Assembly: GCF_020882245.1 (NCBI RefSeq)
Contig: NC_083598.1
Location: forward strand, 55,403,858 to 55,467,857
Reading direction: 5' to 3'
DNA from: Rhopalosiphum padi
Taxonomy: Eukaryota; Arthropoda; Insecta; Hemiptera; Aphididae
DNA: 64,000 nt
In this document: piece by piece, positions 49,521 to 63,886 of the stretch
Position numbering within the stretch: position 1 is the first letter of the stretch
Layout: the number at the start of each line of letters is the position of its first letter
Position numbers and translations under genes: made by a program
Notes under the pieces: generated by a model
Seen by the model: the letters and a program-made list of their open reading frames with translations, nothing else
Databases searched by the model: none
What the model was told of the DNA's origin: nothing

Positions 49521-51188
49521 CGTGACCACAATGATTAATTTATGATTCGACATATATGTATTTATATAATATTATATACATATATAACACGCTATATATA
49601 TATATGATACATATTATATCAGTACCTACAACACACTTATGAACAATAATTATAAAATATTATTAACCGTTATAACATTGTCCGGAATGATGAGTCAAAG
49701 ATTTAAAAGAGAAATTGAAAATATATTATTATATTTTATGTACATATAAATTATATTATATACCTTACAATAGAATATAATATAATATTATTATGCATAT
49801 ATTATATTGTTAGATTTTTTAATAATTTTAATTTGAAAATAGTTATACTCGTAGTATGATACAACTATTTCAAATGTTAAAATTAACAACAATAATTTAA
49901 AAATATTGTACACTTGTAGTTATTCAAACAGATTGATTAGTCATTATAATTAGTTCATGTTGAAGTTTAATCCTTAATATATTATATAGATACCAATATT
50001 GAAACAGTACATTAATCTAAAATAAGTTCATATTTAATCATTGTATGTTAACCTACATTTTAATTTAATAGATATACTTCTAATAAGTATATCCATGCTA
50101 TGTGGTTATAATCATAAAAAAGGCTAATATTATATTCTTTTATAGATAAAAATGTATTGTGTATTTATGGATAAATTGCTTATTTTATAAATTGTGTTTT
50201 ATAGGTACCTATTACATGAAAAATAATTTACTCTTTGTAGATTTTTTTTGATTTTTTTATTTTTTTATTTTTTATACTTATTTACTATTTATTATCAATT
50301 ATGTATTGTACAATGTGTAATTTCATTTAATCGTTAAGTTAAATAATATCAAAAGTGAAAATAGAACCATATAATTTATTGAATATACAGAGTGATTCAA
50401 TTATTGAAAAAACTTAAAATGTTATTACCGACTAAAATTAAACATTTATAATTTATTACCTAACTACTAGTTCGAATTTCGATTTTTATACTACTTATAT
50501 CAAAATATTTTGGAAAATATTCAGCTTTGGACTATGAAATTAAAAATGTACCTATGTACTCCATCAAAAAAGTAAAAACTAACTTAAAAAATTATAACGA
50601 TAAAAAGTATTTATAAAAAAAAATATTATTTTGTTTCGACTGAAAATTATACAATAATATAATATTATAGTAGTATAGCTATAATATTTTATTTGTAAGA
50701 AACTTTTGCTCTATATTCAGATTAATATATTTTAATAGACAATCTTCCTTTAAAATATATTTAATATAATAAATTTTACTCTAATACAAAATATAATGTA
50801 TTAATTAACATGAATAACAACCCTAAGATTTGCATCGTGTAACATAATGTCCTCCAATGTATCAAGGGGGAGAAGACAAAAGACGATGTTAACTTTATTA
50901 CAGTAAATTTCCCATCAGTTAGTAATAATCATTTTACACTTTGAAATGATGGGATAGTATTTTTTTATAATTATAGTTATTATTTTCGTCCCGTATATGG
51001 ATTATTAAAAATAAACAAAATTGGTTTTTGTAAAATGAAAAAAATATTTTAGCTAGGCTTATGGAGTTTATATATATTATATAAAACATATAAATCGCAT
51101 TAAATCGGGCGTACCGTTTGATTTGTTTTGTAAAAACACCATACATCATGTATACATAATTAGTAAAATTTTGACTTTGGGTTTGCAG
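49521..51188. other. AT-rich non-coding stretch with one repeat copy
   Basis: Holds the repeat at 50388-50540. The 106-codon minus frame at 50934-51254 crosses the compositional boundary at 51189 and is probably chance. Confidence 0.5.
50388..50540 (+). repeat. Repeat copy starting ATACAGAGTGATTCA
   Basis: The terminus ATACAGAGTGATTCAATTAT is followed about 70 bp later by AACTACTAGTTCGAATTTCG and TATTTTGGAAAATATT. The latter segments match the right arm of the inverted repeat at 36205-36265. Confidence 0.5.
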
Positions 51189-51409
51189 GAGATTTGAGCG
51201 GTATAAATGAGGCGACGGTACGATCCACGGACAAGCGATCCGGCAACACAGCACACGGACATCATCATCGTTGTCACCACATCACCGGACGGTATGACCG
51301 GACCCGGGCAATAGGAACAATATCATACGAAACGGAAATATTGTGCCGCTTAACCGCTGCTGTTTGGATCGTTTTCCGGAGTGACCACGACAGGGGACAA
51401 ATGGTTTAG
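51189..51409 (+). CDS. Best exon candidate: 73-codon frame with sharp splice-like boundary
   Basis: TTTGACTTTGGGTTTGCAG (AG at 51187-51188) separates AT-rich DNA from about 220 bp of roughly half-GC sequence. Of the three phases after the acceptor only one is open, and it runs to TAG at 51407-51409; the other two hit stops within 21 bases. The product contains a His-rich GHHHRCHHITGRYDR segment and ends VFRSDHDRGQMV; no domain is recognised. AATAAA lies at 51478-51483, so this could be a 3'-terminal coding exon. A donor-like ACGGTATGA at about 51291 would allow an internal exon instead. There is no start ATG in frame, so upstream exons would be required and none was identified. Confidence 0.38.
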
Positions 51410-53879
51410 AATTTAACACGTAGTACAACGTTCCCTATACAGGCTCCATCCCATCCCTAATAGTACCACTACACATAAATAAACATAATCTTATATACGT
51501 AATATATAAATACTCACCTCAATATCTCCAAATTCATTCAATCTTATTCTTCCAAACATTAATACCATAAATCACTTTATAACGTGCATTTCCCTATCAA
51601 ACAAATTATTGCTTAAGTATATATTTTTGGCACAAAATTAAGTTGAAAATATATTTTGAAAACAAAATATAAACAAATTAAACATTGAAATTCTAAATTT
51701 AATTTACGAAAAATAATAACTATAAGTAAACAAATAAAATAAAAAAAAATATTTTATTATTGTTCAATTACATGAATAACTATTTTGGAACTTTTATACA
51801 ATAAGAAAATTATCAGAAATTCGTTATACAAAATTTTATAAATTTTTAACTTTATTAATATAACCCTTTCGAATGTTCCTGAATATTGTGTGATATAAGA
51901 AAGAAGTATTTATATAAAATTGATGTGATATTATTTTTATACGCATTGTGTCGTGACAAACAGTTCAGTAGAGAGATAAATATTATAATATACTTGGTAC
52001 CTAGTTCCTTATTATATCCTTCTCCTATAAGTTATATGTCCTTATATTAAACCAACAACCAAGGAAACCACTCAATTCCAAACAATACTTAATTTTACCG
52101 GTAAGTGTATAATATGAAATATTACTTTTTACATAATATTGTTGATGTGAATAACATTTTGTAAATTAAATCAAAATTTTTTTTTTAACATACCAATAAA
52201 ATGTCTAAATGAAAGTACCTCATAATTTATAAAAATTATTTTTCTTATAAAATACGTTATAATGTATTATTAATTGATAATACATTTCAGTTAAACTAAA
52301 TCAATCACTGTAAGTAAATATAGTATTGAGTCAATATTAGATATTTGACAGGTATAACATGTTAGTAAATTACCTTACCTAACCTTGTAACTAGTACCAT
52401 AGTATCATTATCAGAAATACTTATTTTATTAAATTAAAAATATATACATCATTACTTATTAGTTATTACCTATTGCGTTACATATTTATTTTTACTTATA
52501 TGATCATGTAAATGTTAACTATACTATATTGCTGACAAAAATATTTGTACGAGTTATTTTAACTTGCGTTTTAATTATTGTTATTTCTATAACTTAAATT
52601 TGAATAACATTTATATTAGATAATTTAATTTAATATTTTGTACATCAGTAGCAACAATATTATACATCATTTTTCGCAACTTTAACTTTAAAATAATATA
52701 AAAATTAAATAGGTACCCATTATTTGTATTATACAGTGTAGACTATAATCTAGTAGATATTTATGGACAACATCAATAAAGCATCATTGTATCCACTTCC
52801 TCTCGAGAATACACCTACAATATGCATTATATTATTTGTGTTAACATTTGATTGCATACTGTATGAAATTGACGAAAGTGCATCTATATCTATCTATATA
52901 ATATGATACATGAAATATACCTATTATATGAGATATAATACCAAATCGAAATTACTCGACCACGCTATAAGAATATAATAATATGTCGTTACACAATAGA
53001 ATAGATTATAACATAGGTATGCTTTTAAATTTAACGATAAGTGTTCTGCTAAGCTACTGAAAAATTAAATATCAGAAAATATAATCAGCATCTATAGTAT
53101 CAACATGGTTACATCCAATTTTTATATGTAGTTAATGTTTTATATTAGATATCTAAATATTTTAAGTGCATAGGTATAGGTACTTTGAAATCAAGCTTAA
53201 GTGAAATTCCAGCTAATTTATTATTGACCGTGTATATATTTTGTTGGATTCGCTCTTGTCATAAAAAAAAAATAATAATACCCTAAAACTATTTTACTGA
53301 CTATCTACTATACTAAAAATATGTTTTTTTGAATTATCATTAATTACGAATTTTAACTATAATTATATAATTACTACAGTATTAGTGTTTATTATTTTAA
53401 ACAAAAATATAATATCATCATTTAATTTTATTTTCATATTTATTAATTTTGAATTATTATGTATTGATAATAACTATTTGAATTTGTTTAAGTTAAAAAT
53501 TTATAAATCCAATTTTATTTATTGTAATATATTTATATGGATGATTGAGATCAATTATTCTCGAGATATTATTTCCATATGTCAATTTAATTATAATTTA
53601 ATTAATTTAGAGTTATGGGTAATTATTTGGGAGACTTAAACGTTCGTAAACGAAATGGTGAAAAAATAAAACACATTTATTTCTATTGAAAATATATTTT
53701 ATAACAATAGGCGTTACCCGACCAAATTACGTATTATCGTCATATACATATAACAGTTTTATCCACCGTTTAACCGTATACATCGAAAATCCACTTGCAG
53801 GACGCTATAAATTCAACCTGCTCTCGGCCAATATATAATTGCCTCGCACTAGTCACACACTAGGTTAGGTGTACGGGAG
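51410..53879. other. AT-rich non-coding stretch
   Basis: No supported gene. The 84-codon frame at 53385-53639 (+) is Ile/Asn/Phe-rich from AT composition. Confidence 0.6.
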
Positions 53880-54780
53880 TACATATTTTATATAGTTCGG
53901 CTTTGACAAAATACTGTAAGCCAAATACTACGGTCATCGCGTGTTTTCCAAAATGGATCCGAAGGGTAAATCGATTGCGACGAGGCAGTAATGTTCACGT
54001 GTACATATAATAATATAATATATTATTATTATATTATTATACGTTCGTAGTGGCGGCAGTGCCAGATATATATATATATATATATATTATACAGAGGAAG
54101 AAGAGTCGGGGTAGGGCGGCGCCCGTGGCCATCCCCACGTGTATATTGGGTTGGTCTAGCTCCGCCTACACGCGCGTACACATGCACACACGCACACGCG
54201 CACACAAGTACGACAGCTCTATCGCTGGTCTAGTATTATAGGTCTTCCTAATAATTATTCTAATATAATGTACGTCCACCATTCCAATTCGAAATTTCCG
54301 AAGGTCTATAGTTTTTTTTTCCCCCAACTAAATAAATAGTATGTATAGGAACATTATTAAATGTGGTTATTTATAATTTAATATATTATAGAAGTACACT
54401 AAACTGAATATTATATTAGAAGTACCTATTTAATCTACGTATGCATATGATATAGGTACACATTATTTCATAATATGTTACAAATATACGTTTTCGGTTG
54501 TATTTTATAAAATAATATTGTTATTTTCTAATTGACTAATCCTATATGGTATTATATTATATCATCGTATACTGCACTCTCTCACAATCTCCATAATATA
54601 ATAAATATATATTATGTATGATGTATGTTTCCTCACCGCACCACCACGTCTCCGCTGTACTTGACGTCCAAAAACACAATGTGTATAACGTATTATAATA
54701 TGTATCCGAACGAGTTTCCCCGACTGTATTATTATTATAATATATGCGTGTATAAACTCGCACTCCGTAGTCCGCTGTAA

Positions 54781-54811
<31 letters not shown>

Positions 54812-56964
54812 TTATCGTTATGGTGAATAATTATTATCAATACATGGCCCTCACCACCACCCATCGCGGGCTCTTCTGTCCCGTGTCCGTTTAACATCTA
54901 AATACCATACATATACATATTATTATAAGCATACCGGCTGTTGCGGGGGCTGTTATATTTATATTGTAAATGGCCGAATCCATTTTGGCGGAAATTTAAA
55001 TATTTATTGCTGGACAGTGGACGCCGGACGGTCCGTTGCCGGATGGCGGGCGAACGGGATAGATAAAAATTTATCTGTTATGATGACCGCGAGTGGTTTG
55101 TTGTAATCCCTTTTGAAAATATAATACCAACAAACGGTAATGGTTTAGGAATTCCGACAGATAAATCAACAAGAAAAACACCGTCCCCATACATATACAT
55201 ACATTTTATACAGCCGTTGCGTATACATATCATTATTATGATATTATTGTGATAGCGGACATCCTCTCAATCCCCCCTACTCCCGCCACGATCCTATCCA
55301 TTTTTTAGGGGAGGGAATTTTGTCGGGCAGCGCCACTAGGGCGTTACTAGAAAATATAATATGTATATTTCGCCGCAATGATGTTTAAAATACATTTTAT
55401 CGTACGTTTGCGCGACCGTGAGTGGTGTTGTGCAAATACTCGGACGGTTCGTATAAATACACACATACCTATACATTACACACGGTTATTATATTATGAT
55501 ATTATTATAGCCGTACGCCAAAAATCCTACCAATGCGAATATTACGGGGTAAGTCTGCAAATGTTCTTACGTCCTATAATAATGCATTATTATTATCAGA
55601 TAATATATAAGTATTATTTTGTCCGTTCTTCTCGCGTGCGCGTTAATTTCGACACGATACACCTGTTGTAGCGATTTGCATTTTGTTTTTTGTTTTTTGT
55701 TATTTCGGACGCAGTTCTCGTATTGGCATTGCATCGGTGGTAAACTGCAGCAGGTAACTCGTGCATAAGTCGTCGGAATGCGAGACATAAATCAACGGGG
55801 CCCCGCGAATAACGTATAATATTAATTGTTCGCTTTTTTTCGTACGGTTTTTTTTTTGTTTCTCGCCCGCAAAAGTCGTTTTCTAATGCGTACGACTCGA
55901 ATACAGAAATATTATACATACCTTTAATAGTATACATAAAAAAACAAAACTCGTATTTTTATTATTATTGAATATGCTCGCGCTCGGCCAGGAAATCATA
56001 AATATCGCAATCGTACGTACACCTATATAATAATAATGTAGGTATAGGTGTACACTCTGCACATGCAGCAGAGAAATGAGACACGAGCGGCAGCTGCGGT
56101 CCGGCGTAATTTTTCAGTGCTCGCGATGCATTTTGATATTTTTCTCGTATAATATTATGCAATAGGTAGGTACGCTTATTGGGATAGATATTATATACGC
56201 AAATGTATACACATCTATACGCATGTATAAATAATATTTATCATTGTGTTTTGTATATTATACTGTTTTTTTTTATATTTCGCGTGCTTGTACAAATAAC
56301 GATTAACGACGCATCTCTTTCTATATATATGCCACATAGTATGATAATTTTATAATATAATAGGTATCAGCGCCGTCGTCGTCGTCGTCTTGTCGTCTCG
56401 TCGGTACCTACAGGAGCGCGGTCTGCAGACGCACGAGTATAATATAATATATCGAAATTGTTTATCGGTTTTATTTAATATTATAATATGCTGCAGCGTA
56501 TATATACCAAAAACACTGAGCTTTCAGCGAGCACTACACGTACCCGCCGGTGGTCATAATTTCTTCTTTGCGCCCGTTATAATATATTATTATGTCTCTC
56601 TGCCTTTTTCCGCTTGTTTGTACATTTCTTACGTATACAATAATATCCGCGCCCGATTTATTACGTTATATTATTGTTGCTGTTGCGGCGGAGAAACGGA
56701 CGGACACGCGGCGCGTACAATATTAATATATAATATATATAATATAGGGGTACAGGTATATATGTTATCATGTGTTGTGGGCATATACGCTATATACATA
56801 TAATATTATTATATAGAAATATATTATATAGGTTGCACACAGCCGTAACCACAGCCGCCACGCGCGTGGGAATCGAAACAATAATACGAGAACGAACGTA
56901 TACTGCCGCCACTGAGCTCGGATTACCGACTTCGATGTTATATATTATGTAGGTATATGCACTG

Positions 56965-57004
<40 letters not shown>

Positions 57005-57560
57005 TCTATAGGTATACGTTTAAAATGGTATTATATCGGCCGGCACAGCAGGGCTCGTCGCGAAAGTGCACTATACGTCATATTATAATATACACACCTC
57101 CGGCCCGTCATCGAGGCGCACGCCGCCGTCGCAACGATAGTGTTGCACCGTAGTATTTTCTCTGGATATTGTCTGCCCCTCCGCCCCGCAGTGTCGTGCT
57201 GTGGCACACACGCGCATTATGATACATATTATTATGTTTTATGCATTCAAACAACAATTATCGTAATGGTAATGATAATAATAATTTAAGTGATCGCGTG
57301 TAAAATCCAAAAGCGGTCTATTATAATATTATTATTATATTTTTTATGCCGTCAAAAAACACAAAGTATGCATACCGAATAAGGCACCCGACGTCGTACA
57401 TTTCTCTTCGTCCTCGCCGCTATATATAACGGTTATAAAGCGTAAATATTTATTGCGCTCCAAAGATAACACGCGAAAAAATTGTATAAATGAACCGTCA
57501 TGTTATACGTTTATAGCGCGTTACTTTTACTATCAGCCATTATAATACCTACCTACCTGC
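53880..57560. promoter_or_regulatory. Long patchy CpG-rich region
   Basis: GC-rich patches (53900-54200, 54840-55110, 55250-55460, 55670-56160, 56370-56740, 56830-57190) alternate with TA microsatellites at 54781-54805 and 56971-56999. A (GTC)n run lies at 56374-56389. Around 55000 the words AAATATTTATTGC and AGATAAAAATTTATCT resemble forkhead and GATA sites. Frames of up to 137 codons (56390-56803) are repeat-like and overlapped on the other strand. I infer a regulatory or promoter region but can name no gene. Confidence 0.3.
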
Positions 57561-58789
57561 CTACTTTTTATACTAAGAAAACTTTAGAAGTTTGTTCTAA
57601 CGTCCAATTAAAAATAAATAATAATAATAGTACAGGCACGGAAAACCTATGTATATAGGTAGCATGCAAATTGTAAATTGTATATTCAATATTATTAATA
57701 TTTTATTGTTCCGTAATAACTTTTAATAGTTTCGATAAAAATAAGTAATGCGAAAAAAAGAGATCAATAACCAGTTTTTATAAAAAAAAATATTTCTTAT
57801 CTTATAATAATAATATGAGTATATCAGTATTATTGCAATTCAATTAAACATTGACGAGAAAAATAAGAATTAAAAATAAAAAATAGTGCAACAACCCGCA
57901 ATCTCAGAATGTTTATCAAAAACATAATATCGTGAAAAATTAATTTTAGTGACATAAATTTACATATCATCTATTTTTTTAAATATAGACTGTGTATAGT
58001 TATTTTGATATTAATAATTTTTTTTTATTATTATTAATTATTTATAACTTAATCAAGTTATAAATATGTCAACACAACCATTAGTTAATTATTACATTGT
58101 ATTATTTACTGTTTAATTGATAGAGATAGGTCATGTAAAGTATGAATTATTAAAAAATAACATTCGGTTAAAATATAATATTTTTAAATCTTGTTAAAAA
58201 TAAATAAATTGATTTTTAAAATATATTTTAATAATTAAATTGTTTCGTTTGGAATTTGGTTCTTGTCATGACGTGGTTGAATCAATCTTCCAAGACTATT
58301 ATGATAGTTATGTGTTTCATTAAAAGTCGTAATTACAATACATTTTTGTCTACTAGACTATAAGTATATATTGTTTTAAAAACGCAACGAATTACAAACT
58401 TAAAATTGTTAAAACATAAATGTTAATTATTATCATGTAAAAATACTTGTCGTATTATGTTTGGATGAGATCGTTTGCGTGCGATTGTGTTTAATGCATT
58501 GACTAAACGTTTTTATAATATAAAAGTTGTATATTAAGTCTCTAGTATAATATAATTACATAAACATAATGTACGATATACCTACCTCAACTCATAACGT
58601 CATAAATTTCCTTTACAGATTTTAAATAATTAAACTTTTACCGTTAAAACAAAAAACAACAACGTAAACATATTAATATTATCGCGATAATTAAATAACA
58701 ATGACACCCTTTTCATTTTACCTTTCGTTATAAAAATTATACATTAAACGACGTTAAAATCTATCATAATTATACGGCGACTCCATATA
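57561..58789. other. AT-rich non-coding stretch
   Basis: Nothing supported beyond simple AT-rich sequence. Confidence 0.6.
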
Positions 58790-60040
58790 AAGTGGACCGA
58801 AATATATGACCACGTCATCGTCGCCACGACATAAAACACTGCGATAGGTGTATAAATATACGAGTTTGTACGCGCGAAAAATTGATTGTGCGACGTTGTG
58901 TCGGGACTCGCGCGCTCGACGGTCGTGACCGGCCGGTGTGTTTAATTAGCGCCGTCGTCGAAATTAAAAAGAATAAATAGGGTTGCCTCGCGGATAGGGG
59001 CAAACGTTTTTTAAGGGGTGGGTCAGGCGTAACTGACGTGCAGCTGGACGTCCGTGTGCGTGCGTGCTTACGCGCTCGCGAACGTTGCCTTGTAATATTA
59101 TACGCGTAGGTATACCTATAATACCTGACGCACCTGGTCCGCGAGGGATAATAATATCATAATATAATATAATATTATAATAAATCGCGATATTCCACCG
59201 ACGGGTTTGACGGGGTGAGTAGCACGCGTCGCCGTAGTGTCCGCGACAAGAAAACAAAAAGCCGCGAAGGGATTGTTGCCCCGAGGTCATAATTATTGTA
59301 TGATATTATACATAATGCCGGGCTATAACGGCGCGACGACCTTTTTTCTCTCCTCTTCGCCACTCTCGCACAATGTCTCTCTCGTTAAACAATGCTGTAA
59401 ATGTTTTCGTTATATATACTATTTTTTTTTTTTTCATTTACGTCCGCGGACAACAAAAGATCGCGGGTCATCATCGCGGCCGACCCGCGACGACTTGTAC
59501 AATATCACATATTATATTATTATGCGCTTGCACATCAGCTGCGCTCGCGATGCCCGCGAATTTATTCATAAATGTCCGCGGGCCAGCTGCACCCGGCAAC
59601 GGTCTCCCGGCACCCCCCCTCAAGGGGCGACCAGCCGCCGGTTGACCCTTTGACCGAAAACGGGACACGGCACGGCAATACATCGTATATAAGTATATAA
59701 TACCTACGCCTAACCTATACCGTTCGTGTATCCCGCGAGCGAATCCCTCTTCGCGGCAGTCGCCCGAAAACAATAATAATAATATAATAAGTACTCGGTC
59801 GGTTTTTTATTATTATTATTTACGTGCGTATAAATAGGCACGCGCTCGTTCCATCGCACGGCGTATAGAAATACTCGTTGTTGTTATTATTAATGGCCAT
59901 TGATGGTCATCCCTTTTTTCCGTCGGATTAGACGTCGCATGTTTGCCACGCACCTGGCGACGGACTTTTCCCGTTTTATACGCGCGTCTATAACATAATA
60001 TATTGTTGTACGCGAGTTACGCGATGAAAGTATTACGATT
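58790..60040. promoter_or_regulatory. CpG-rich island with a TATA-like box
   Basis: High CpG density, for example GCGTGCGTGCTTACGCGCTC at about 59060 and CCGGCACCCCCCCTCAAGGG at about 59607. Frames of about 100 to 138 codons overlap on both strands and are not called. A TATA-like box lies at 59829. Confidence 0.35.
59829..59837 (+). promoter_or_regulatory. Candidate TATA box TATAAATAG
   Basis: TATAAATAG fits the TATAWAWR consensus and is flanked by GC-rich GTGCG and GCACGCGCTC, as in a classical TATA promoter. A start would be expected near 59860; no good arthropod initiator (TCAGT-like) is there, so support is partial. Confidence 0.25.
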
Positions 60041-62090
60041 TATGTTTATGAACACGAGTACGACTTACTGATTGGCTAATATTTTACAATAAATAACATA
60101 ACATTTCATATATTATACATAGTTATATATAGTTATATATACCTACTTATATATATTAAGTATATTTATAATTGCGATCATTTTAATATTTTTTAACAAA
60201 CAGATACATTTTTTATAGTTTATTACTTTATTATTACTTACAAGTGATGTTCATTGAACTGATTTATGTATATATAAAAAATAAAAACAGTTTAAGTACT
60301 AACATTTTTAAACACAATTTGTTTCCTGCAGTCTGAGTCCTGAGACACACAAATGTCGTGGAGTGCTCTATTTAACGCGCCAACGGTGCAATTAATGATT
60401 TCTTAAACCGTTTTAGAGGTTAAATAAACTAGCAATATATGTTCTTACGATAACAATTTTTATTCAGCGATAAAGGAACAATAGTTTCCTGTAGATATTA
60501 TTTGTTTTTTTACTTTTACTAGAGATAAATAATCTGATACGTACTAGTAATCTTCAAAGCAAAGTTCACTTGTTGGCTATTATTTAACCTTAAAAAAAAA
60601 ATAATACAATTTTTCTATTTATATATTCTTACTCTGTAAATCAAAAATTTAAATTATGATGCATACTGCAATAATTGTACGTCATATTTTATAAAAATTA
60701 CCTATTCATTTATTTATCTGTTTAACCGTTTAACCACTTATGTTAAGTTCAAACAACCGGAATTCGTGTGTTTACACTCAACGATTTTTAAATATTTGGG
60801 TTGAAAATTTAAAATGACTTAATTATAATGTGTATCAAATATCAAGTACTTATACCCACCGTTATCATTTGCATTGTTTACCCTAAAAGGAATGTTAAAA
60901 GCAAGCGATTCAGTAATATTTGCGGGAAAATTATATGTATATAGAATATACATATAATCTATTGAATGTTTGGGGTTTTCATTTTTAATTCAACTTGTCT
61001 GTGGATTTAAATACTCAAAATAGTTATTATAATAGAATTGTATGCTATGACAATTTAATAAACCGTATGATGAAAAGAATATTAAGATATATTATTCTAT
61101 TTATTTTTGTCAATAGGCGTATACTAGAATAAAAAAAATAAAAATGACTAATAGGTTAGATGAATTTTTAAATAACATTATGAATAAAATAAAACTATAC
61201 TGAGCTTGAGCTTATTATTATGTGGAATTACGGTATAGTTATTTTATAAACATATATATACATAATATAATACATTATAAACGTAAAATGAATAATTACC
61301 ATATATTTTTATTTGAAGTGATAATTATATTACACATTTTTATTCGAAAAGTTATATCAACAAGCATTTCAGGAAAAAATCTTTGAACCCGATAGTTGGA
61401 TAACAAACGTTGCAGTAATTTTATCAGAAATGCATTACAATGCACACTACACAAATGCATAATTAATAATATTTATTATATTTTATTCCTACATATTTTA
61501 TAATTATATATTTCAAAAACCCGGAAACTGCTTCAAGGCACTTAGCTTGTTTTTAGGTCAGGTATAAAAATAAAAATTAACATGTTATTACTGTATTTTT
61601 ATGTTATTATGTTATTAGCAAGTATTTGTATTTATATTTTCTTTTTAACGATATTTGTTATTCAATTTCATTCGTGGACGTGTGCCACGCAGCTATATTA
61701 GTTTAGGTGATCAACCAATCGACGTTTATATAAAGATGATTTTTTGCATAAAGTTTTTACTCGACATACAATACAATTATAATTAGCTTTTTATTTTCGT
61801 TTCAAACATAACTAACAAGTAAAAACCAAACGTGAATATTATCGTTATGGTTCAATCGAGTGAGTTTTGTCCCCGGCACGATTACCCGTTCATAAGTGCA
61901 TAACAATAAGTATAAGACAATATAAAATGTGAATTCGATGAGTTTGTGTTAATGTTTGTATACATCTACATATTATTTAGTTTTTTTACTCGCACAATCT
62001 TGTATTTATCTTATTATTGCGTTGCCTGCTTTTATAGGTAACATCGTAACATTATAATTTATATAATATCGAAAGTTTCCACGCGTAATT
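60041..62090. other. AT-rich non-coding stretch
   Basis: AT-rich with scattered less AT-rich words (60340-60420, 61670-61740). No gene, RNA or mobile element supported. Confidence 0.6.
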
Positions 62091-62350
62091 TAATTGTATA
62101 GTTTTTGTATCAAAACGGCAGTCACAACGATATCTTCCGGGCTAAATACGAAACGCATCAACCCTTTCGGTGCGGAAGGGTTAAATTCGGGAAGGGTGTC
62201 CGTAAGGCGGCGCCACCGGACGGCGACAAAACGTTCAGAACAAACGAAAACGAGTTTTGACGCTGGGAAAGTTTACTAAAATCTAAACCAAAAAAAATTG
62301 AACAAAACGATTTTAGCGAACATTAAGTTACAAACTTACGAAAAACGATC
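62091..62350. promoter_or_regulatory. Small GC-richer island with hairpin
   Basis: Stands out from flanks and contains AACCCTT/AAGGGTT arms at 62160-62182 around a 9-base GC-rich loop. A 61-codon plus frame (62094-62279) without ATG crosses it, reading as Lys/Arg/Thr-rich. It could be a conserved element near the island at 62650; undecided. Confidence 0.25.
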
Positions 62351-63273
62351 GTACGTGCATACTAAGTCACGTCGGGGTGTATGAAGTTTTATATATATAA
62401 TATACACCTAATATTATTTTATAATGTAATATAAGATTATTTTATTACGAAATTATTATTATTCTTCCGTCCCACTAGTCGAAACGTGTTCAAACGTAAG
62501 CCTCGATACAACCGAACGACCAAAATATTATTATTACACAAAATATATAATTTGTACGCAAAACCGCGTAGTATAAATCCCGTTCGTATATTTTTTTACG
62601 TTATAGTAAATTATTTTAGAGTACAACTTATTGTAACGAAATAAATCGTAGAAATAATTTTCGGACGTTCGCGTGGCGACGTGCACACATATACCTATAA
62701 TATATTATTATACACTTATACGGTGCACGTTTTTTTTTTTTTTATTATTTATATTATTGTTATTATTATATTATAATAGTAGCGTGTCGCGTCGGGCGCG
62801 AAGACGGTGTGAAAGGAAACGGAAAAACCGTGCAGCGCGTTGTGGGCGGGCGGCGTGGGGAGCGGAAAAAAGGCACTGGGTCGGCTGCGGCTGGGGCGGG
62901 AAAACGAAAAACGAAAAAATAAGAACAAGGGTAGAATGGAGGGAAAACCGTACACCCTCCCGTCGCTTCTTCGCCGCAGTCATCGTCGTCGTCGTCGTCG
63001 GCGGGGGTGGGACGAGCGACCGAGAGAAGAGAGAGCGCTAGGGGCGGACGCCGGCGCAGAAATACGCACGTAAGGAAAACGTCTGGCGGTGTACCGCGCG
63101 CTCTTCCTAAGAGGGAAAACCCGACCCCTATAGCGCCGCGGCGCGCACCGGCCGTAGAAAAGGACGGCGCGCGGCGGCCGGCACACGCTACCGACAGGGA
63201 CGGCGATATGTCCGCGACTCCAAGACATCTTGGCCGCGTATCTCCTCAGTCGCGCCGCGACGCCGACACAAGA

Positions 63274-63370
63274 CGCCGCCACCGCCGCCGCCGTCGCTCT
63301 TACCACCGCCGCCGCCGCCGCCGCCGACGCGAGTGCACACACACACACACACACATACACACGCGCGCGC
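63274..63370. repeat. (CCG)n followed by (CA)n and (CG)n tracts
   Basis: CCG/CCGCC units to 63327, then (CA)n from 63334 to 63362 and alternating CG to about 63370. Alternating purine-pyrimidine DNA of this kind is the classical Z-DNA-forming type. Confidence 0.8.
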
Positions 63371-63886
63371 TCAGTTCGCCGCGCTCGTACAGCCGACGTT
63401 TTTCCGGCCCGGCGTCTTGAGACGTCGCTCAGTCTCAAGACTACTCCGGCGTCGCGAACACCTTAGGTGCCCGACTACCGACACAGGCGTACGCGCACGC
63501 ACATACATCTCAGCGACACTCGGCGATACCGCAAGTGTCGCGAACGCAGCCCGCAATATTTCTCAATATTTTACGCACGGTTCGTCGACAATAATATTAT
63601 AACATAATAATAATATGGTTTATATTACCTAATAATTTATTTTACGATAAATTTTCGAATTCGTCCGGCGTTCGTAGTTTTTATTTCCAAACGAAAATAT
63701 ATTACGGAGTTTTAAGACACGTTTTTTTTTTTTTTTTTTTTTTTTAATTTTTATTCTCGAGTTTTCAATTTTTTTTTTATTTTTTTGTTTTACAGATTCG
63801 AAAGAAAAAAATTACGTTTTCTATTTTTGCAATCGCGTAGTCGTACAAATCGAGTGAATTGCTTCCGGACGGATTTTACGCGCGTC

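Noticed and set aside
50934..51254. 106-codon minus-strand frame
   Set aside because: Crosses the compositional boundary at 51189 without any signal there, and conflicts with the better supported plus-strand exon candidate.
56390..56803. 137-codon plus-strand frame
   Set aside because: Begins in a (GTC)n repeat and continues through TATAAT-rich tracts as Tyr/Ile-rich sequence; no domain.
62980..63438. 152-codon minus and 137-codon plus frames at the right end
   Set aside because: Arg, Ala and Thr runs from CCG, GTC and CA repeats in overlapping frames on both strands.
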